NCBI GenBank assembly: GCA_022496185.1
Contig: WTXG01000266.1
Location: 1-48,232, forward strand
Source of the DNA: Multifurca ochricompacta
Taxonomy: Eukaryota; Basidiomycota; Agaricomycetes; Russulales; Russulaceae
Direction of reading: 5' to 3'
DNA length: 48,232 nucleotides
The position numbers and the translations under genes are program-made. Position 1 is the stretch's first letter. Every line of letters starts with the position of its first letter. The notes below the pieces were generated by a model, which was not told the DNA's origin, made no database searches, and saw only the letters and a program-made list of their open reading frames with translations. Shown here one piece after another: positions 9,197 through 19,168 of the stretch.

Positions 9197-10402
9197 ATGT
9201 TGTCCACTTCATCCTCCATCACTGCCAGCACCACCATTGATGCTTTCTCCTCCACTGCTGCAACTATGGAAATGTTTCCATTCACCCACCCTTCTACTCA
9301 TCCCTCTTCCCCTATCAACTATGAAGCTGCCAAAGCATGAGTTAAGAACCAGTCCCCCAACCCTGACCATGACTTCAACTGCTCTGAAGAACCCCACCCT
9401 AATGACCTTCTTGAGATGGAACAGGATGACAAAGTGCTGGAATTCCCTTTCTTTTTCAACAGTCCAAACTTGTTGATGTACTTCCCACTTGAGATTACCA
9501 TGGCCAACAGGGACTCAAAGATCACCAAGTACATCTTCTATATGAATGGAGGGATGGATGTAGCAGGGTGTATGAAGAAGGATGGCCCAGTTTACAGTGT
9601 GCCAGTATATCTAGAGGAGAGAACGATGGGTCACTTGCATCACACAATGAGTGACGAACAGTTGCAGCATTTGTCTGCTGATGATCCACAGGCCTTTGCC
9701 ATTGACAAGGTTCTGAATGACATGTGTCTTCTGCACCTGAAAGCCAAAGTCATGAGGCTGTGGAAGACCTTGACATTGCATACCACCCTCAATGCACAGT
9801 ACCAGGAGTATGCAAAGCAGATGACAAGATTGAGTAGCAGGATGTTCCAGGTGGAACAGGAACTGGTCAACATCAGGAAATGGTTGGAATTGGGAGATGC
9901 ATACCAGACAATTGTGGAAAGGTATGCTGACACCTACACTTGACCCCTCCCTCCATGGTCACTAGGAGCTGCACCCACATTGCTACCCAATCAGTTTGAA
10001 ATGCCATGAATGCATGAGAACCCCTGAGGTGAAACATGCTGGCAATGTGGCAGCAAATATCACATCAGCTGGGTATGCCCCCTCAATTGCAAGTGGTGTC
10101 ATCACTGCCACAGCAACCTCCACTGGAGCCACCATTGTATCTTTCAATGACTTGGTGTGGCTCCAACAGTTATCAATCCATCAGGCTGGTGTGGCAAGTG
10201 CCTCCACCATAATGTGGGACATCACAAGCTTGATTGCCCCATCCACAACTTGTGCCACCAGTGTGGACAGCATGGCCCTTATGGGTTCCTCTGCAACCAT
10301 AGATGTCCCCAGGATTCAAATGATGACCCCTTGGATGAGTGTAATGTAGCCAATGATTACCTGGAACTGGTGCAGGATGATGATGGTATGAACTGTTTCT
10401 AG
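9197..10402 (+). pseudogene. ORF3 of B0: coiled-coil, multi-zinc-knuckle protein, decayed
   Basis: Aligns along its length with B1 ORF3. It starts at the ATG at 9197 and ends at the same DDYLEL/DDDG...F terminus. The middle part (9416-9943) is open and keeps YPLEIT-like, GGMDVAGCMKKDG, VYLEER and the coiled-coil segment. The N-terminal part has a TGA (GCATGAGTT), and the zinc-knuckle part has TGA/TAG stops and frameshifts but still shows the CxxC spacing and a CGKCLHHNVGHHKLDC-type knuckle. It is in a different frame from the pol end in this copy because of indels. Confidence 0.85.
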
Positions 10403-10433
10403 CTGGGTCCACTAGAACCAGAAGAGGGGGTGA

Positions 10434-10756
10434 TGTTATGACCTCTGCATCTGCCCAGCCATCCTGTTTTTTTTGATCTTCATGATGTGGACCCTTCTGT
10501 TCCATCTAGTCTATCCTTTTTCATTGAATCCCCTTTGTATGTCTATCCCCAAGGCTGATCCCTGTGACCACTGTTGATACTTGTTTGTCCCATGTCTGTC
10601 TATGTTTACAACTTGTGCTATCTCTTATCTTCCTATCTCTTTATCTATATGACCAGACACTTACTTAATTCCCTATCAGAAGCCAGGCTTTACACCATCC
10701 ACTTTCAGATATTCAGGCCCACATGACTCCATAATTCCTTATCTTTAGATGCTCAC
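10434..10756 (+). repeat. 3' LTR of B0, first part (interrupted by B2)
   Basis: It starts TGTTATGACC right after the purine tract GAAGAGGGGGTGA and is homologous to other family-B LTRs. It is interrupted at CTCAC (10752-10756), the duplicated target of B2, and resumes after CTCAC at 32884-32888. Confidence 0.88.
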
Positions 10757-11339
10757 TGTTACAACCTTTGCTGAGTAACCCCATTTTCTTCACCCTACCC
10801 AACAAGGACCCCTCTTTACCACCCACTCTGCACTTTCTGATTACATCTCCATCCTGGGATCCATCACATGCTCTGCTCCCATCTCTGTGACCCTCTTTGT
10901 ACTTGTTGACTCCATGTTTACCTCTTGTTTATGTTCTCTCTTATCTTCTTATCTCTAAGACTGGACACTTACTTAATTCCCTATCAGAAGCCAGGCTTTA
11001 TGCCCTCCACTTTCGTATATTCAGGCCCACTTGACTCCATTTCCTTATCTCATAGACACCCATTCAATTACATATATAAGTCCACTGTAACTACACTGTA
11101 GACCTCAGACTTGACTTATTGAATACATCAGTGCTTGTCTTCTGGACTTCCCTTTGAACCCTTTGACTCATCTGTCTCAGTGCTTCTGGCACTTTCCCAC
11201 TTAACATCATCTTAGGGAACAGCCCCTCTGACTTTGACTTGCCCCACTTAACTCCAAGAAGTCTTATTGGCTTCTTATCTGAATACACATATGACACTGT
11301 CACACAAGTTGTGTGGAACGTCCTGCACTGGACGTAACA
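10757..11339 (+). repeat. 5' LTR of B2 (583 bp)
   Basis: TGTTACAACC...CGTAACA. TATATAA is at 11073-11079 and the presumed transcript start with self-primer AGACTTGACTT is at 11107-11117. It pairs with the 3' LTR at 32301-32883. Confidence 0.92.
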
Positions 11340-11341
11340 TC

Positions 11342-11352
11342 AAGTCAAGTCT
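11342..11352 (+). promoter_or_regulatory. Self-priming primer-binding site of B2
   Basis: AAGTCAAGTCT, 2 nt inside the 5' LTR, is the exact complement of AGACTTGACTT at 11107-11117. The B1 equivalents carry CG where these have TG/CA, and pairing is still perfect. Confidence 0.7.
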
Positions 11353-11358
11353 CTCACT

Positions 11359-11641
11359 GTGGCTTCCAGCCGCAGTCAGACCCTCTTTCGAGAAGAACTC
11401 ATTGAACGCAGAGACAAGAATAATCTTTCACAGCAAGTACTTGGCTCTGCCACCTGGAAAGATTTTGAGTCTGAGTTTGGATACTATGTCTATCATGACA
11501 GAAGATACCAACTGGTAGAATATGATGATGAGAAAAGAGTTTGGTATTGCATCCAATACTTGGACAGCCGACACTCTTGGGTCACTACAGGACCTGCCCC
11601 ACCCAAATTTGGACTAGGCCCGTGGAGAGAAAATCCCCCAG
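11359..11641 (+). pseudogene. gag: Gag N-terminal segment of B2 (split by B1)
   Basis: The frame begins at GTG (not ATG) 20 nt inside the LTR and encodes a segment nearly identical to B1 Gag (ASSRSQTLFREELIERRDKN, FESEFGYYVYH, WYCIQY.DSRHSWVTTGPAP). It is interrupted at PRENPP by B1. The continuation is at 19748. Confidence 0.85.
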
Positions 11642-12215
11642 TGTTACGAACCCCGTCCTTGCCCGTATTCTTTTTCTTGCCCAACGACAATCCCTCTCTA
11701 CCACCCACACTCCATTATCAGATCACGTCTCCATCATGGGATCCGTCACGTGCTCTTCATCCATCCCTGTGACCTGCTTGTTTGTTCATGTTTACCGACT
11801 GCTATCTTCGTTATCGCTTATCTTCTTATCATACGACCGGACACTTACTTAATACCCTATCAGAAGCTAAGCTTTACGCTCTCCGCTTTCGGATATTTGG
11901 GCCCACTTGACTCCGCATCCTTATCTCATAGACGCCCACTGAATTACGTATATAAGTCCGCTGTAGCTACCCTGTAGACCTCAGACTCGACTTATTGAAT
12001 ACATCGGTGTTTGTCTTCTGGACTTCCCCTTGAAACCTTTGACTCGACTGTCTCAGTGCTTTTGGCACTTTCCGCTCAACATCGTCACTAGGGAACAGCC
12101 CCTTTGACTTTGACTTATCCATTCGAACTCCAAGAGGTCTTATTGATCTCTTATCTAAATACATGTACGAAGCTGTCGCACAAGTCGTGCAGAGCGTCTC
12201 ACACCGGACGTAACA
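11642..12215 (+). repeat. 5' LTR of B1 (574 bp)
   Basis: It starts TGTTACGAACCCCG and ends GGACGTAACA, with 7-bp inverted ends TGTTACG/CGTAACA. The same family is seen at 6452, 10434, 10757, 19169, 32301 and 38521. Confidence 0.95.
11949..11993 (+). promoter_or_regulatory. Family-B LTR promoter: TATA box and self-primer
   Basis: TATATAA at 11949-11955; AGACTCGACTT at 11983-11993 begins 34 nt after the TATA start, where the transcript is expected to begin. It is the exact complement of the primer site at 12218-12228. Confidence 0.7.
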
Positions 12216-12217
12216 TC

Positions 12218-12228
12218 AAGTCGAGTCT
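12218..12228 (+). promoter_or_regulatory. Self-priming primer-binding site of B1
   Basis: AAGTCGAGTCT lies 2 nt inside the 5' LTR and pairs over 11 nt with the inferred 5' end of the transcript (11983-11993). The next base mismatches, so the match is exactly 11 nt, the length described for Tf1. Confidence 0.7.
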
Positions 12229-12234
12229 CTCACA

Positions 12235-13749
12235 GTGGCTTCCAGCCGCAGTCAGACCCTCTTCCGGGAAGAACTCATCGAACGCAGAGACAAGAATAAT
12301 CTTTCACAACAAGTACTTGGCTCTGCCACCTGGAAGGACTTTGAATCCGAGTTTGGATACTACGTCTATCACAACGGAAGATACCAACCGGTAGAATACG
12401 ACAACGAAAAGAGAGTTTGGTACTGCATCCAATACTCGGACAGTCGACACTCTTGGGTCACTACAGGACCCGCCCCACCTGAATTTGGACTAGGCCCGTG
12501 GAGAGAGAATCCTCCGGCCATTGTCACGGACTCTGAACCAGAGGAGTACGTAGAAGAACCCAGCGAAGAAGAAGCACCGGCATTAGCAGCGACTACGTCT
12601 CCGGTTGCACACAAGGTTGTCACGTTCAGAGCCCCTGCTTTGACAACCCCCCAGATATCGACACAATCCACAGATACTATCATCCCATCCTTTCCACACA
12701 TGTCTACCATCGCCACCCAGCTTCCAGACCCTGCCCCACCAGCCCCAGTGGCGGCACCACCAAACATCCCTCCCCCATCTGGACGATTATCAGGAGTGCT
12801 TCCCCAGACATTCACTGGGGACTGCTCACAGAGCAAAAAATTCATGCTGGAGTTCACGACCTTTAAGAACTTCAACCATGACGTCCCACAGATTGTCAAC
12901 CCGTTTCAACGAGCCAATCTGTTCCTTTCTCTGATTTGGGGGGATGCGGTTGACGACTGGACCATGGAACAGCTGGAATGGCTGAACGAACAAGTTGAGA
13001 GTGGGCGTCGTACCACAAGTGAAGGTCTTTGGGAGACCATCGCAGAACGATTTAAGGATGCCTTCACGGATGGGCAGGCCAAACAGAAGGCAGCCCGAGA
13101 ACTCAAGTCCCTTAGAATGGAAAAGGGAGAATTGGACGCATATGTCACTAAATTCAGAAGTCTCGCAAATCGGGCGGGCTATGACACGGATGAGGAGGCC
13201 ACATTGGACCTCTTCTCACAAGGGTTGCCCAATCCCTTAGTCAAAAATATAATCCAGTTCCACCACCCCCATGACTGGGACAGCTGGGTCGACGCCGCCC
13301 GACAACAACAACAAGATTACCTCGACTTCCAAACATGCTTTGGAGTTGATACTAAAAAGGGAAAAACGCGAGACCAATGGAAAGCGGCTTTCGGAGTGAA
13401 GCCTGCCCAGCATGCCCAGAGGGATCCAAATGCCATGGACACCTCTGCGGACCGTGCCCGAGCCCGGGCAGCACTCACGGAAGATGAACAGCAAACGTTG
13501 ATGAAGGAAGGACGGTGCTTCCGCTGTAGAGCACTGGGACATATGTCCCGAGACTGTCCAAAGAAGGGAGTACGTATTGCGGCTGCAACCACCACAGCCG
13601 AGGCTCCCGTTCATAACAACCCACCTGCTGTGGACAAACGATCAAAAGAAGAGAAAGCTCAGGATATATGGGCTAGTATGATGAAGGAGAGCGAAGAAGT
13701 ACGCGCCATCTTAGTAGAGAAGGCGTTTACGAAAAAGGATTTTTGTTAG
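12235..13749 (+). CDS. gag: Gag polyprotein of B1, intact
   Basis: 504 codons without interruption, starting at GTG; there is no in-frame ATG until about residue 155, so the true start is uncertain. An N-terminal conserved region (residues 1-95) contains YYVYHNGRYQPVEYD and SRHSWVTTGPAPPEFGLGPW. A Pro/Ala/Thr-rich linker follows, then a retrotransposon Gag (capsid) domain at about 195-365 (LPQTFTGD, DDWTMEQLEW, KGELDAYVTKFRSLANRAGY). One zinc knuckle, CFRCRALGHMSRDC, lies at 427-440. It would assemble cytoplasmic virus-like particles and package element RNA. The stop TAG (13747-13749) directly follows GAT TTT TGT, a likely -1 frameshift site for Pol. The homologous B2 gag has two TGA stops. 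Confidence 0.9.
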   Translation: MASSRSQTLFREELIERRDKNNLSQQVLGSATWKDFESEFGYYVYHNGRYQPVEYDNEKRVWYCIQYSDSRHSWVTTGPAPPEFGLGPWRENPPAIVTDSEPEEYVEEPSEEEAPALAATTSPVAHKVVTFRAPALTTPQISTQSTDTIIPSFPHMSTIATQLPDPAPPAPVAAPPNIPPPSGRLSGVLPQTFTGDCSQSKKFMLEFTTFKNFNHDVPQIVNPFQRANLFLSLIWGDAVDDWTMEQLEWLNEQVESGRRTTSEGLWETIAERFKDAFTDGQAKQKAARELKSLRMEKGELDAYVTKFRSLANRAGYDTDEEATLDLFSQGLPNPLVKNIIQFHHPHDWDSWVDAARQQQQDYLDFQTCFGVDTKKGKTRDQWKAAFGVKPAQHAQRDPNAMDTSADRARARAALTEDEQQTLMKEGRCFRCRALGHMSRDCPKKGVRIAAATTTAEAPVHNNPPAVDKRSKEEKAQDIWASMMKESEEVRAILVEKAFTKKDFC

Positions 13750-16700
13750 GCTCAAACCCATCGGCCTGGGCACGAGCACTCCATGTCACCTCTGTGTATG
13801 CTAGTCGATTCAAGTCATTAAAAATACCAGTTCATTTTGAAACTACACAGAGGATGGCTGACCGAGATATATTAGTGGACTCTGGAGCCACAGACAACTT
13901 CATTCACCCATGACTGATTAAAACAATGGGCCTGGGAAGGCTGGAACTTCCCCAAGAGAAGAATATTTGGAATATCGATGGAACAGCCAATCGTGCTGGC
14001 AAGATCACCCACTACACGGATCTACAAGTCCAGGTTGGGGAAATAACAAAGACCATTCGTGTCACAGCCAGGTGTCTGCTGCGTCTGATCGTGTTTCAAG
14101 GGGTCAAGAGCTCTCAAGATGCGGAGCACACTCAAGATTCAAGGGCTACTATAGAAGGCCCAGTCCAGGTCAAAGTTTCAGGTGCCCACGACGTTATGGA
14201 GGGGGCGCGTGCAGGAAACGAGTCGAGAGCAGTGGCAATCAGCCCTGCTAAAGTCACTGGGGAAGAAGGCTCTCCAAGCTGCTACTTAGGGAGTTCAAGG
14301 GGGTCTTTGTGAAGTCGAATACACCTGTATTAGGTACAAGAGAACAGACTTAAGGTCTGTCTCAGTAAATCTAGTAGCTTAAGTACATCTTGAGTGAGGC
14401 ACAATCAGTAAATGTAAGCTAACTAGAAGGTTCCAGTAAGTATCTAAGTAACCATATGCTCCAGGGGTTAGGCCCTCAGCTGAGATGAGAATTAGTAAGA
14501 GGGGTTGCACCCTCTGTAGCGCAAGTGTGGTGTGCACTTAAACAATCAAATGAGAAGAATGCTAGCCCCTAGTCACATGACTCGGGGGCAGAGATCAGAG
14601 AAACCGAAACCGAAATGCGCGCGCGCGCGCGACTTGAAAAACGTCACGTTCTCGTGACAACCTGTGTCACAAAAACTTTGCAAACCGTCACAATTCACTT
14701 CCTGATTACAGACCTAGGAGATGAGGACCTTATCTTGGGTTATCCATGGCTTGCAGCCTTCGAACCAAAAATAAACTGGGCTGACGCAACAATGGATAAG
14801 GACTCGTACCCAACGATTATTATGTCGCTAGGGTATGATTATGCAATCCGACATCCAGTAATAAGGGCTGTGCATACAAAAGAAGACCCCAGCTACTGCT
14901 ATGTCACCAAAGCATCGGAGCTGGCCCAGAAGGCGGTACAAGGACAGAATGAGAAGACCTACCACGATGTAGTACCGGATGTTTACCAGCAGCATTGGAA
15001 GGTATTCTCCAAGGAAGAGTCACATCGCTTTCCTCCAGAGCGACCATGGGATCATGCCATTGACCTTCTCCCCGATACACCGGCTGCCATAGACTGTAAA
15101 ATCTACCCCCTGTCCCAGTCTGAACAAGCCGCACTTACGGAATTCCTGGAAGAACATCTGGCCAAGGGATACATTCGCCCATCCAAGTCGCAATATGCCT
15201 CGCCCTTCTTCTTCATCAAAAAGAAGGATGGCAAACTGCAACCTGTCCAGGACTACCGCAAGATCAATGCGTACACTGTAAAGAACGCCTACCCCCTACC
15301 ACTGATTTCTGAACTCATTGACACCATGAGGGACAAGTCCCTCTTCTCAAAAATGGATGTACGATGGGGCTACAACAATGTCAGGATCAAAGAAGGTGAC
15401 CAATGTAAAGTGGCGTTCAAGACAAATCAAGGGTTGTTCGAGCCGAACGTCATGTTCTTTGGCCTTACAAATTCACCAGCAACGTTTCAGTCCATGATGA
15501 ACCACATATTCTGCGACCTTATTCTTACCGGTGAAGTCATGGTCTATATGGATGATATCCTCGTAGCTACCTCAAATGACCTAAACCATCACTGACAACG
15601 AGTACACCAGGTGCTAGACATACTACATGAACATGACCTATACCTCAAACCAGCCAAGTGCTCCTTTGAACAACGGAGCGTCGAATACCTGGGGGTCATT
15701 CTAGAGGGAGGACAGGTACGCATGGACCCCATCAAAGTGCAAGGAATTCGAGAATGGCCTGTACCAACCTGCATCAAAGATGTCCGATCATTCATTGGAT
15801 TCTGTAACTTCTACCGACGCTTTGTCAAGGGATTTTCCAGCGTTGCACGACCACTGAATGATCTCTTAAAGAAGGACGTACCATGGCATTGGGAGGCCGC
15901 GCAGCAACAGGCATTTGAGCAGATCAGAGACATTGTCGGCTCAGAGCCAGTACTCATTCAACCCGACCTGAGCCGCCCCTTTGAACTGGAAGTAGATGCC
16001 TCTCACTTCGCAAATGGAGCAGTACTATACCAAAGAGATACCACGCAGACACTTCACCCAGTGGCATATTACTCTGAGACTTTCTCGCCGGCAGAACGAA
16101 ATTATGATATCTGGGATAGAGAGCTCCTAGCCATTATCAAGGCTTTGCGACACTGGCGGCCTTACCTAGCAGGAACTCCCCATCAAACTGTCATCTACAC
16201 TGATCATTCCAACTTGCTGTATTGGAAGGAACCCCATAAAATCAGCCGACACGTAGCGCGAGAGGTTTTGGAACTCGAAGAGTATAATTTCACCCTGAAA
16301 CACATCGCAGGAAGTCAAAATGCAAGAGCAGATGCATTGTCACAAAGGCCGGATATGCATACTGGAGAGGATGACAATAATGACGTTATTGTTCTTCCCG
16401 AGGAAGTGTTTGCGAAGACCGCCGTAGTCAGCCTCCATGACATGGACCTGTGGGCACAAGTGTCACAGAATATGAACCAGGAATTATGCCGCTCATGGGC
16501 CGATGTGCACAATTTGAAGGAAGTACATGGCCTTTGGTGGAAAGATGGGGACCGACTCGTTGTCACCGGTGGCGACAACATTAAGAGGGGGGTGATCCAT
16601 TTTCACCATGACCTTCCCTCCGCTGGCCACCCGGGCATTGCCAACACCTATGCCCTTGCCAAGCGCGACTACTGGTGGCCCAACATGAAAAAGGACGTTG

Positions 16701-17859
16701 AAAGTTATGTGCAGGGGTGTGCAGCATGTCAAGCAAACAAAGTGAACACGCACCCGAAAATCCCACCAATACATCCCATTACCCCCATATCATCGACCCC
16801 TTTCCAAACCATTGCGATGGACTTCATTGTTAAATTACCCGCATCACGGGGCTTTGATACCATCCTTACGATCACCGACCATGATTGTTCCAAGGCGGCC
16901 CTGTTCATACCTTGTAATGAGACAATCACAGCGGAAGGAGTGGCAAGACTATACCTGGATCACGTATACCGACACTATGGTCTCCCCAAAAAAATCATAT
17001 CCGACAGAGATACCCGGTTCACATCCACGTTTGCCAGAGCCCTATGTAAAACACTGGGCATTGCACAGAACATCTCTACGGCTTACCATCCACAGACAGA
17101 TGGACAGTCTGAACGGACAAACCAATGGTTGGAGCAATATCTTCGGTTCTGGTGTAATGAACGACAAAACGACTGGGCAGAGTGGCTGTCAACTGCGGAA
17201 TTTGCACACAACTCATGGCCCAACGGAACGACAAAAGCTACCCCGTTCTCCCTTATCATGGGCTGGACCCCGTGCACCACGTGGACGGATAAGCCCATTA
17301 ACGTCCCTTCGGTAACCCAACGAATGCGCCAATGGGAAGACTTACGGCAATCGGCCAATGAAAATCTAGCAAAAGCACAGCAGGCCCTGGCTGCACAGCC
17401 AAACACGTTCACACCTTATCAGCCCAATGACTGGGTCTGGCTCAAGGGAAGAAATATTCACACGTCACACCCCACAGCCAAACTAGCGCCTCGACGCCAC
17501 AGTCCCTTCCAGATAACAAGGAAGCTGTCAGATGTGTCATACAAACTGCGATTGCCACCCAAATGGAAAATTCATCCCGTCTTCCATGCCAAACTTCTGA
17601 CGCCATACAAGGAGACGTCCCTTCATGGGGAAAACTTCCCAAGACCCCACCTGACCTTATCGATGGCGAAGCGGAATGGGAAGTGGAGCGCATTCTAGAC
17701 TCAATGAGAAAAGGCCAAGGGCGCAAGATGCACTACCTAGTCAAGTGGAAGGGATTCCCAGACTCTGACAGTTCGTGGGAGCCAGCCGGGAATATCTTCG
17801 CCCCGGTCCTTATCTCGGAGTTCCATACCCGGCATCCAGAAGCGCCCAAAGATGATTAA
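13743..17859 (+). pseudogene. pol: Pol of B1 (protease, RT, RNase H, integrase, chromodomain), nearly complete
   Basis: Reads in the -1 frame from the gag end. Protease Asp-Ser-Gly is at 13878-13886 (VDSGATDNF). RT carries LQPVQDYRKINAYT, FSKMDV and the catalytic YMDD at 15545-15556. RNase H has FELEVDASHFANGAV and TDHSNLLYW. Integrase has the zinc region (HFHHDLPSAGHPG, CAACQANK), Asp in AMDFIVKLP, Asp in ISDRDTRFTS and Glu in DGQSERTNQW. The C-terminal chromodomain is [18 protein letters not shown]. It is broken by TGA at 13911 and 15593 (both where relatives suggest Arg CGA or Gln), by an LTR-like insertion at 14059-14692 and by a 1-nt loss near 17645 (CCCAAGACCCCACC). The reading frame is otherwise open for long stretches (14615-15595, 15611-17698). 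Confidence 0.93.
14059..14692. repeat. 634-bp insertion in the B1 protease region, probable solo LTR
   Basis: Absent from the equivalent place in B2 (21280), where the protease frame is continuous. It is flanked by ATTC (14055-14058 and 14693-14696). If the first base is taken as 14060, the ends read TGTCACAGCC...CCGTCACA, with TG/CA termini and a near 5-bp duplication (ATTCG/ATTCA). It contains an alternating GC run (ATGCGCGCGCGCGCGCGAC near 14615) and no coding frame. Solo LTR is favoured; a small DNA element with a 4-bp duplication is possible. Confidence 0.6.
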
Positions 17860-17937
17860 AAAGAACAACCCCAGACCCCAATTGAAGCTCCCCAGTACAT
17901 GCTCCCCCAGCAACGTCCTACCACTATACAATCAATC

Positions 17938-19137
17938 ATGTCCTTCATCGCTGCCAATGCTGCTGTCGACACCTTCACCGCCCCTACCGTAGTTGTCGAG
18001 AATTTCCCCTCTGCCCATCCCTCTACGTGCCCCTCTTCACCTATTGACTACGAGGCCGCCGAAGCTCGAGTCAAGAACCAGTCCCCTAACCCCAACGATG
18101 ACTTCGAACACTGTGAAGAGCCGCACCCAAATGACCTGGTGGGTATGGAATCGGATGATGAGGTCCCAGAGTTCCCCTTCTTTCTTAACAATCCCAACTC
18201 CTCCACGTACTACCCATTGGAGATCACCTTGGGCGACAGAACCGTTACTATCGCCAAATACATTTTCTACACCAACGGAGGGATGGACGTTGCCGGATGC
18301 ATGAAGAAGGACGGTCTGGTTTATGGAGCTCCGGTTTACCTGGAGGAAAGGTATACAGGTCGTCTGCATCATACGATGACCGATGAGCAGCTGGGGCACT
18401 TAGCTGCCGAAGATCCCCGGGCCTTTGCCATCGACGAGGTATTGAGTGACATGCGACTTCCGCACCTTAAAGCCGAGGTAATGAGGCTGCGGAAGAATCT
18501 AACCCTGCGCAACACACTCAACCGACAGTACAAAGAACATGCCAAGATGATGGCCCGGTTGACCAACGGAATGTTCCAAATCGAGCAGGAGCTAGTGGAG
18601 ATCCGAAAGAGGATGGAGAAGGGGGACGCATACCAGACGATTGCTGAGAGGTACGCCGACACCTATGCCCGACCTCTCCCACCGCGATCACTAGGGGCTG
18701 CCCCGGTGTTACTGCCAAACCGATTCGAAATGCTGCGCATGCATGAGAATCCTCGGGGGGAGACATGCTGGAGGTGCAACAGTAAGTACCACATTAGCTG
18801 GAACTGCCCCCTCAACCGCAAGTGGTGCCGGCACTGTCGCAGCAACCTACATTGGAGCAGGTTTTGTATCTTTTGCCGAGTAGGAGTCGCGCCGACGATC
18901 AACAACCCGTCCGGATGGTGTGGCAAATGCCTGCGTCACAATTCAGGACATCGGGAGTTGGACTGCCCCATTCACGACTTGTGCCGTCTATGTGGGCAAC
19001 GTGGCCCTTACGGGTTTCTCTGCACTCACCAATGCCCCCAAGACGCGGACAAGGAGAACTACACGATGGATGATCGTAATGTAGCTGATGATTATCTGGA
19101 GCTGGTGCAGGATGATGACGGTACAAGTCGTTTCTAG
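17938..19137 (+). CDS. ORF3 of B1: post-pol coiled-coil protein with four zinc knuckles
   Basis: 400 codons, open. The start at 17938 (MSFIAANAAVDTF) matches the starts in B0 and B2; an in-frame ATG at 17899 would add 13 residues. An acidic N-terminus is followed by a folded region (EFPFFLNNPNSSTYYPLEIT, KYIFYTNGGMDVAGCMKKDG, VYLEERYTGRLHHTMTDEQL). A charged helix/coiled-coil segment lies at about 165-235 (HLKAEVMRLRKNLTLRNTLN, FQIEQELVEIRKRMEKGD). Cys/His knuckles are at 277-290 (CWRCNSKYHISWNC), 297-310 (CRHCRSNLHWSRFC), 328-343 (CGKCLRHNSGHRELDC) and 349-366 (CRLC...C...C). The tail is acidic. It lies in the same frame as pol after a single TAA (17857). A nucleic-acid-binding, nucleocapsid-like role is inferred from the knuckles; there is no signal peptide or membrane segment, so it is not an Env. 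Confidence 0.88.
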   Translation: MSFIAANAAVDTFTAPTVVVENFPSAHPSTCPSSPIDYEAAEARVKNQSPNPNDDFEHCEEPHPNDLVGMESDDEVPEFPFFLNNPNSSTYYPLEITLGDRTVTIAKYIFYTNGGMDVAGCMKKDGLVYGAPVYLEERYTGRLHHTMTDEQLGHLAAEDPRAFAIDEVLSDMRLPHLKAEVMRLRKNLTLRNTLNRQYKEHAKMMARLTNGMFQIEQELVEIRKRMEKGDAYQTIAERYADTYARPLPPRSLGAAPVLLPNRFEMLRMHENPRGETCWRCNSKYHISWNCPLNRKWCRHCRSNLHWSRFCIFCRVGVAPTINNPSGWCGKCLRHNSGHRELDCPIHDLCRLCGQRGPYGFLCTHQCPQDADKENYTMDDRNVADDYLELVQDDDGTSRF

Positions 19138-19168
19138 CCAGGTCTGCTAGAACCAGAAGAGGGGGTGA

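Larger units (their letters stand above)
6373..10756 (+). mobile_element. B0: remnant of the oldest family-B chromovirus (outermost element)
   Basis: Plus-strand family-B copy running from the RT/RNase H boundary (6373) through integrase, chromodomain, ORF3 and the first part of its 3' LTR. Its 5' part lies left of A-left, outside the window. Its LTR resumes at 32889-33141 after B2 and is then cut by A-right. Thus A-left, B2 and A-right are all inserted in this one copy. It is heavily mutated: CpG is almost absent and many codons are CAA/TGA/TGG versions of the CGA/CGG codons in B1. Confidence 0.85.

Noticed and set aside
12163..12213. ATG in the B1 LTR in frame with gag, as gag start with readthrough or a mini-intron
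   Set aside because: Sister LTRs show an ancestral ACACGTACGA with no ATG, and the only GT-AG candidate (26 nt) would change frame.
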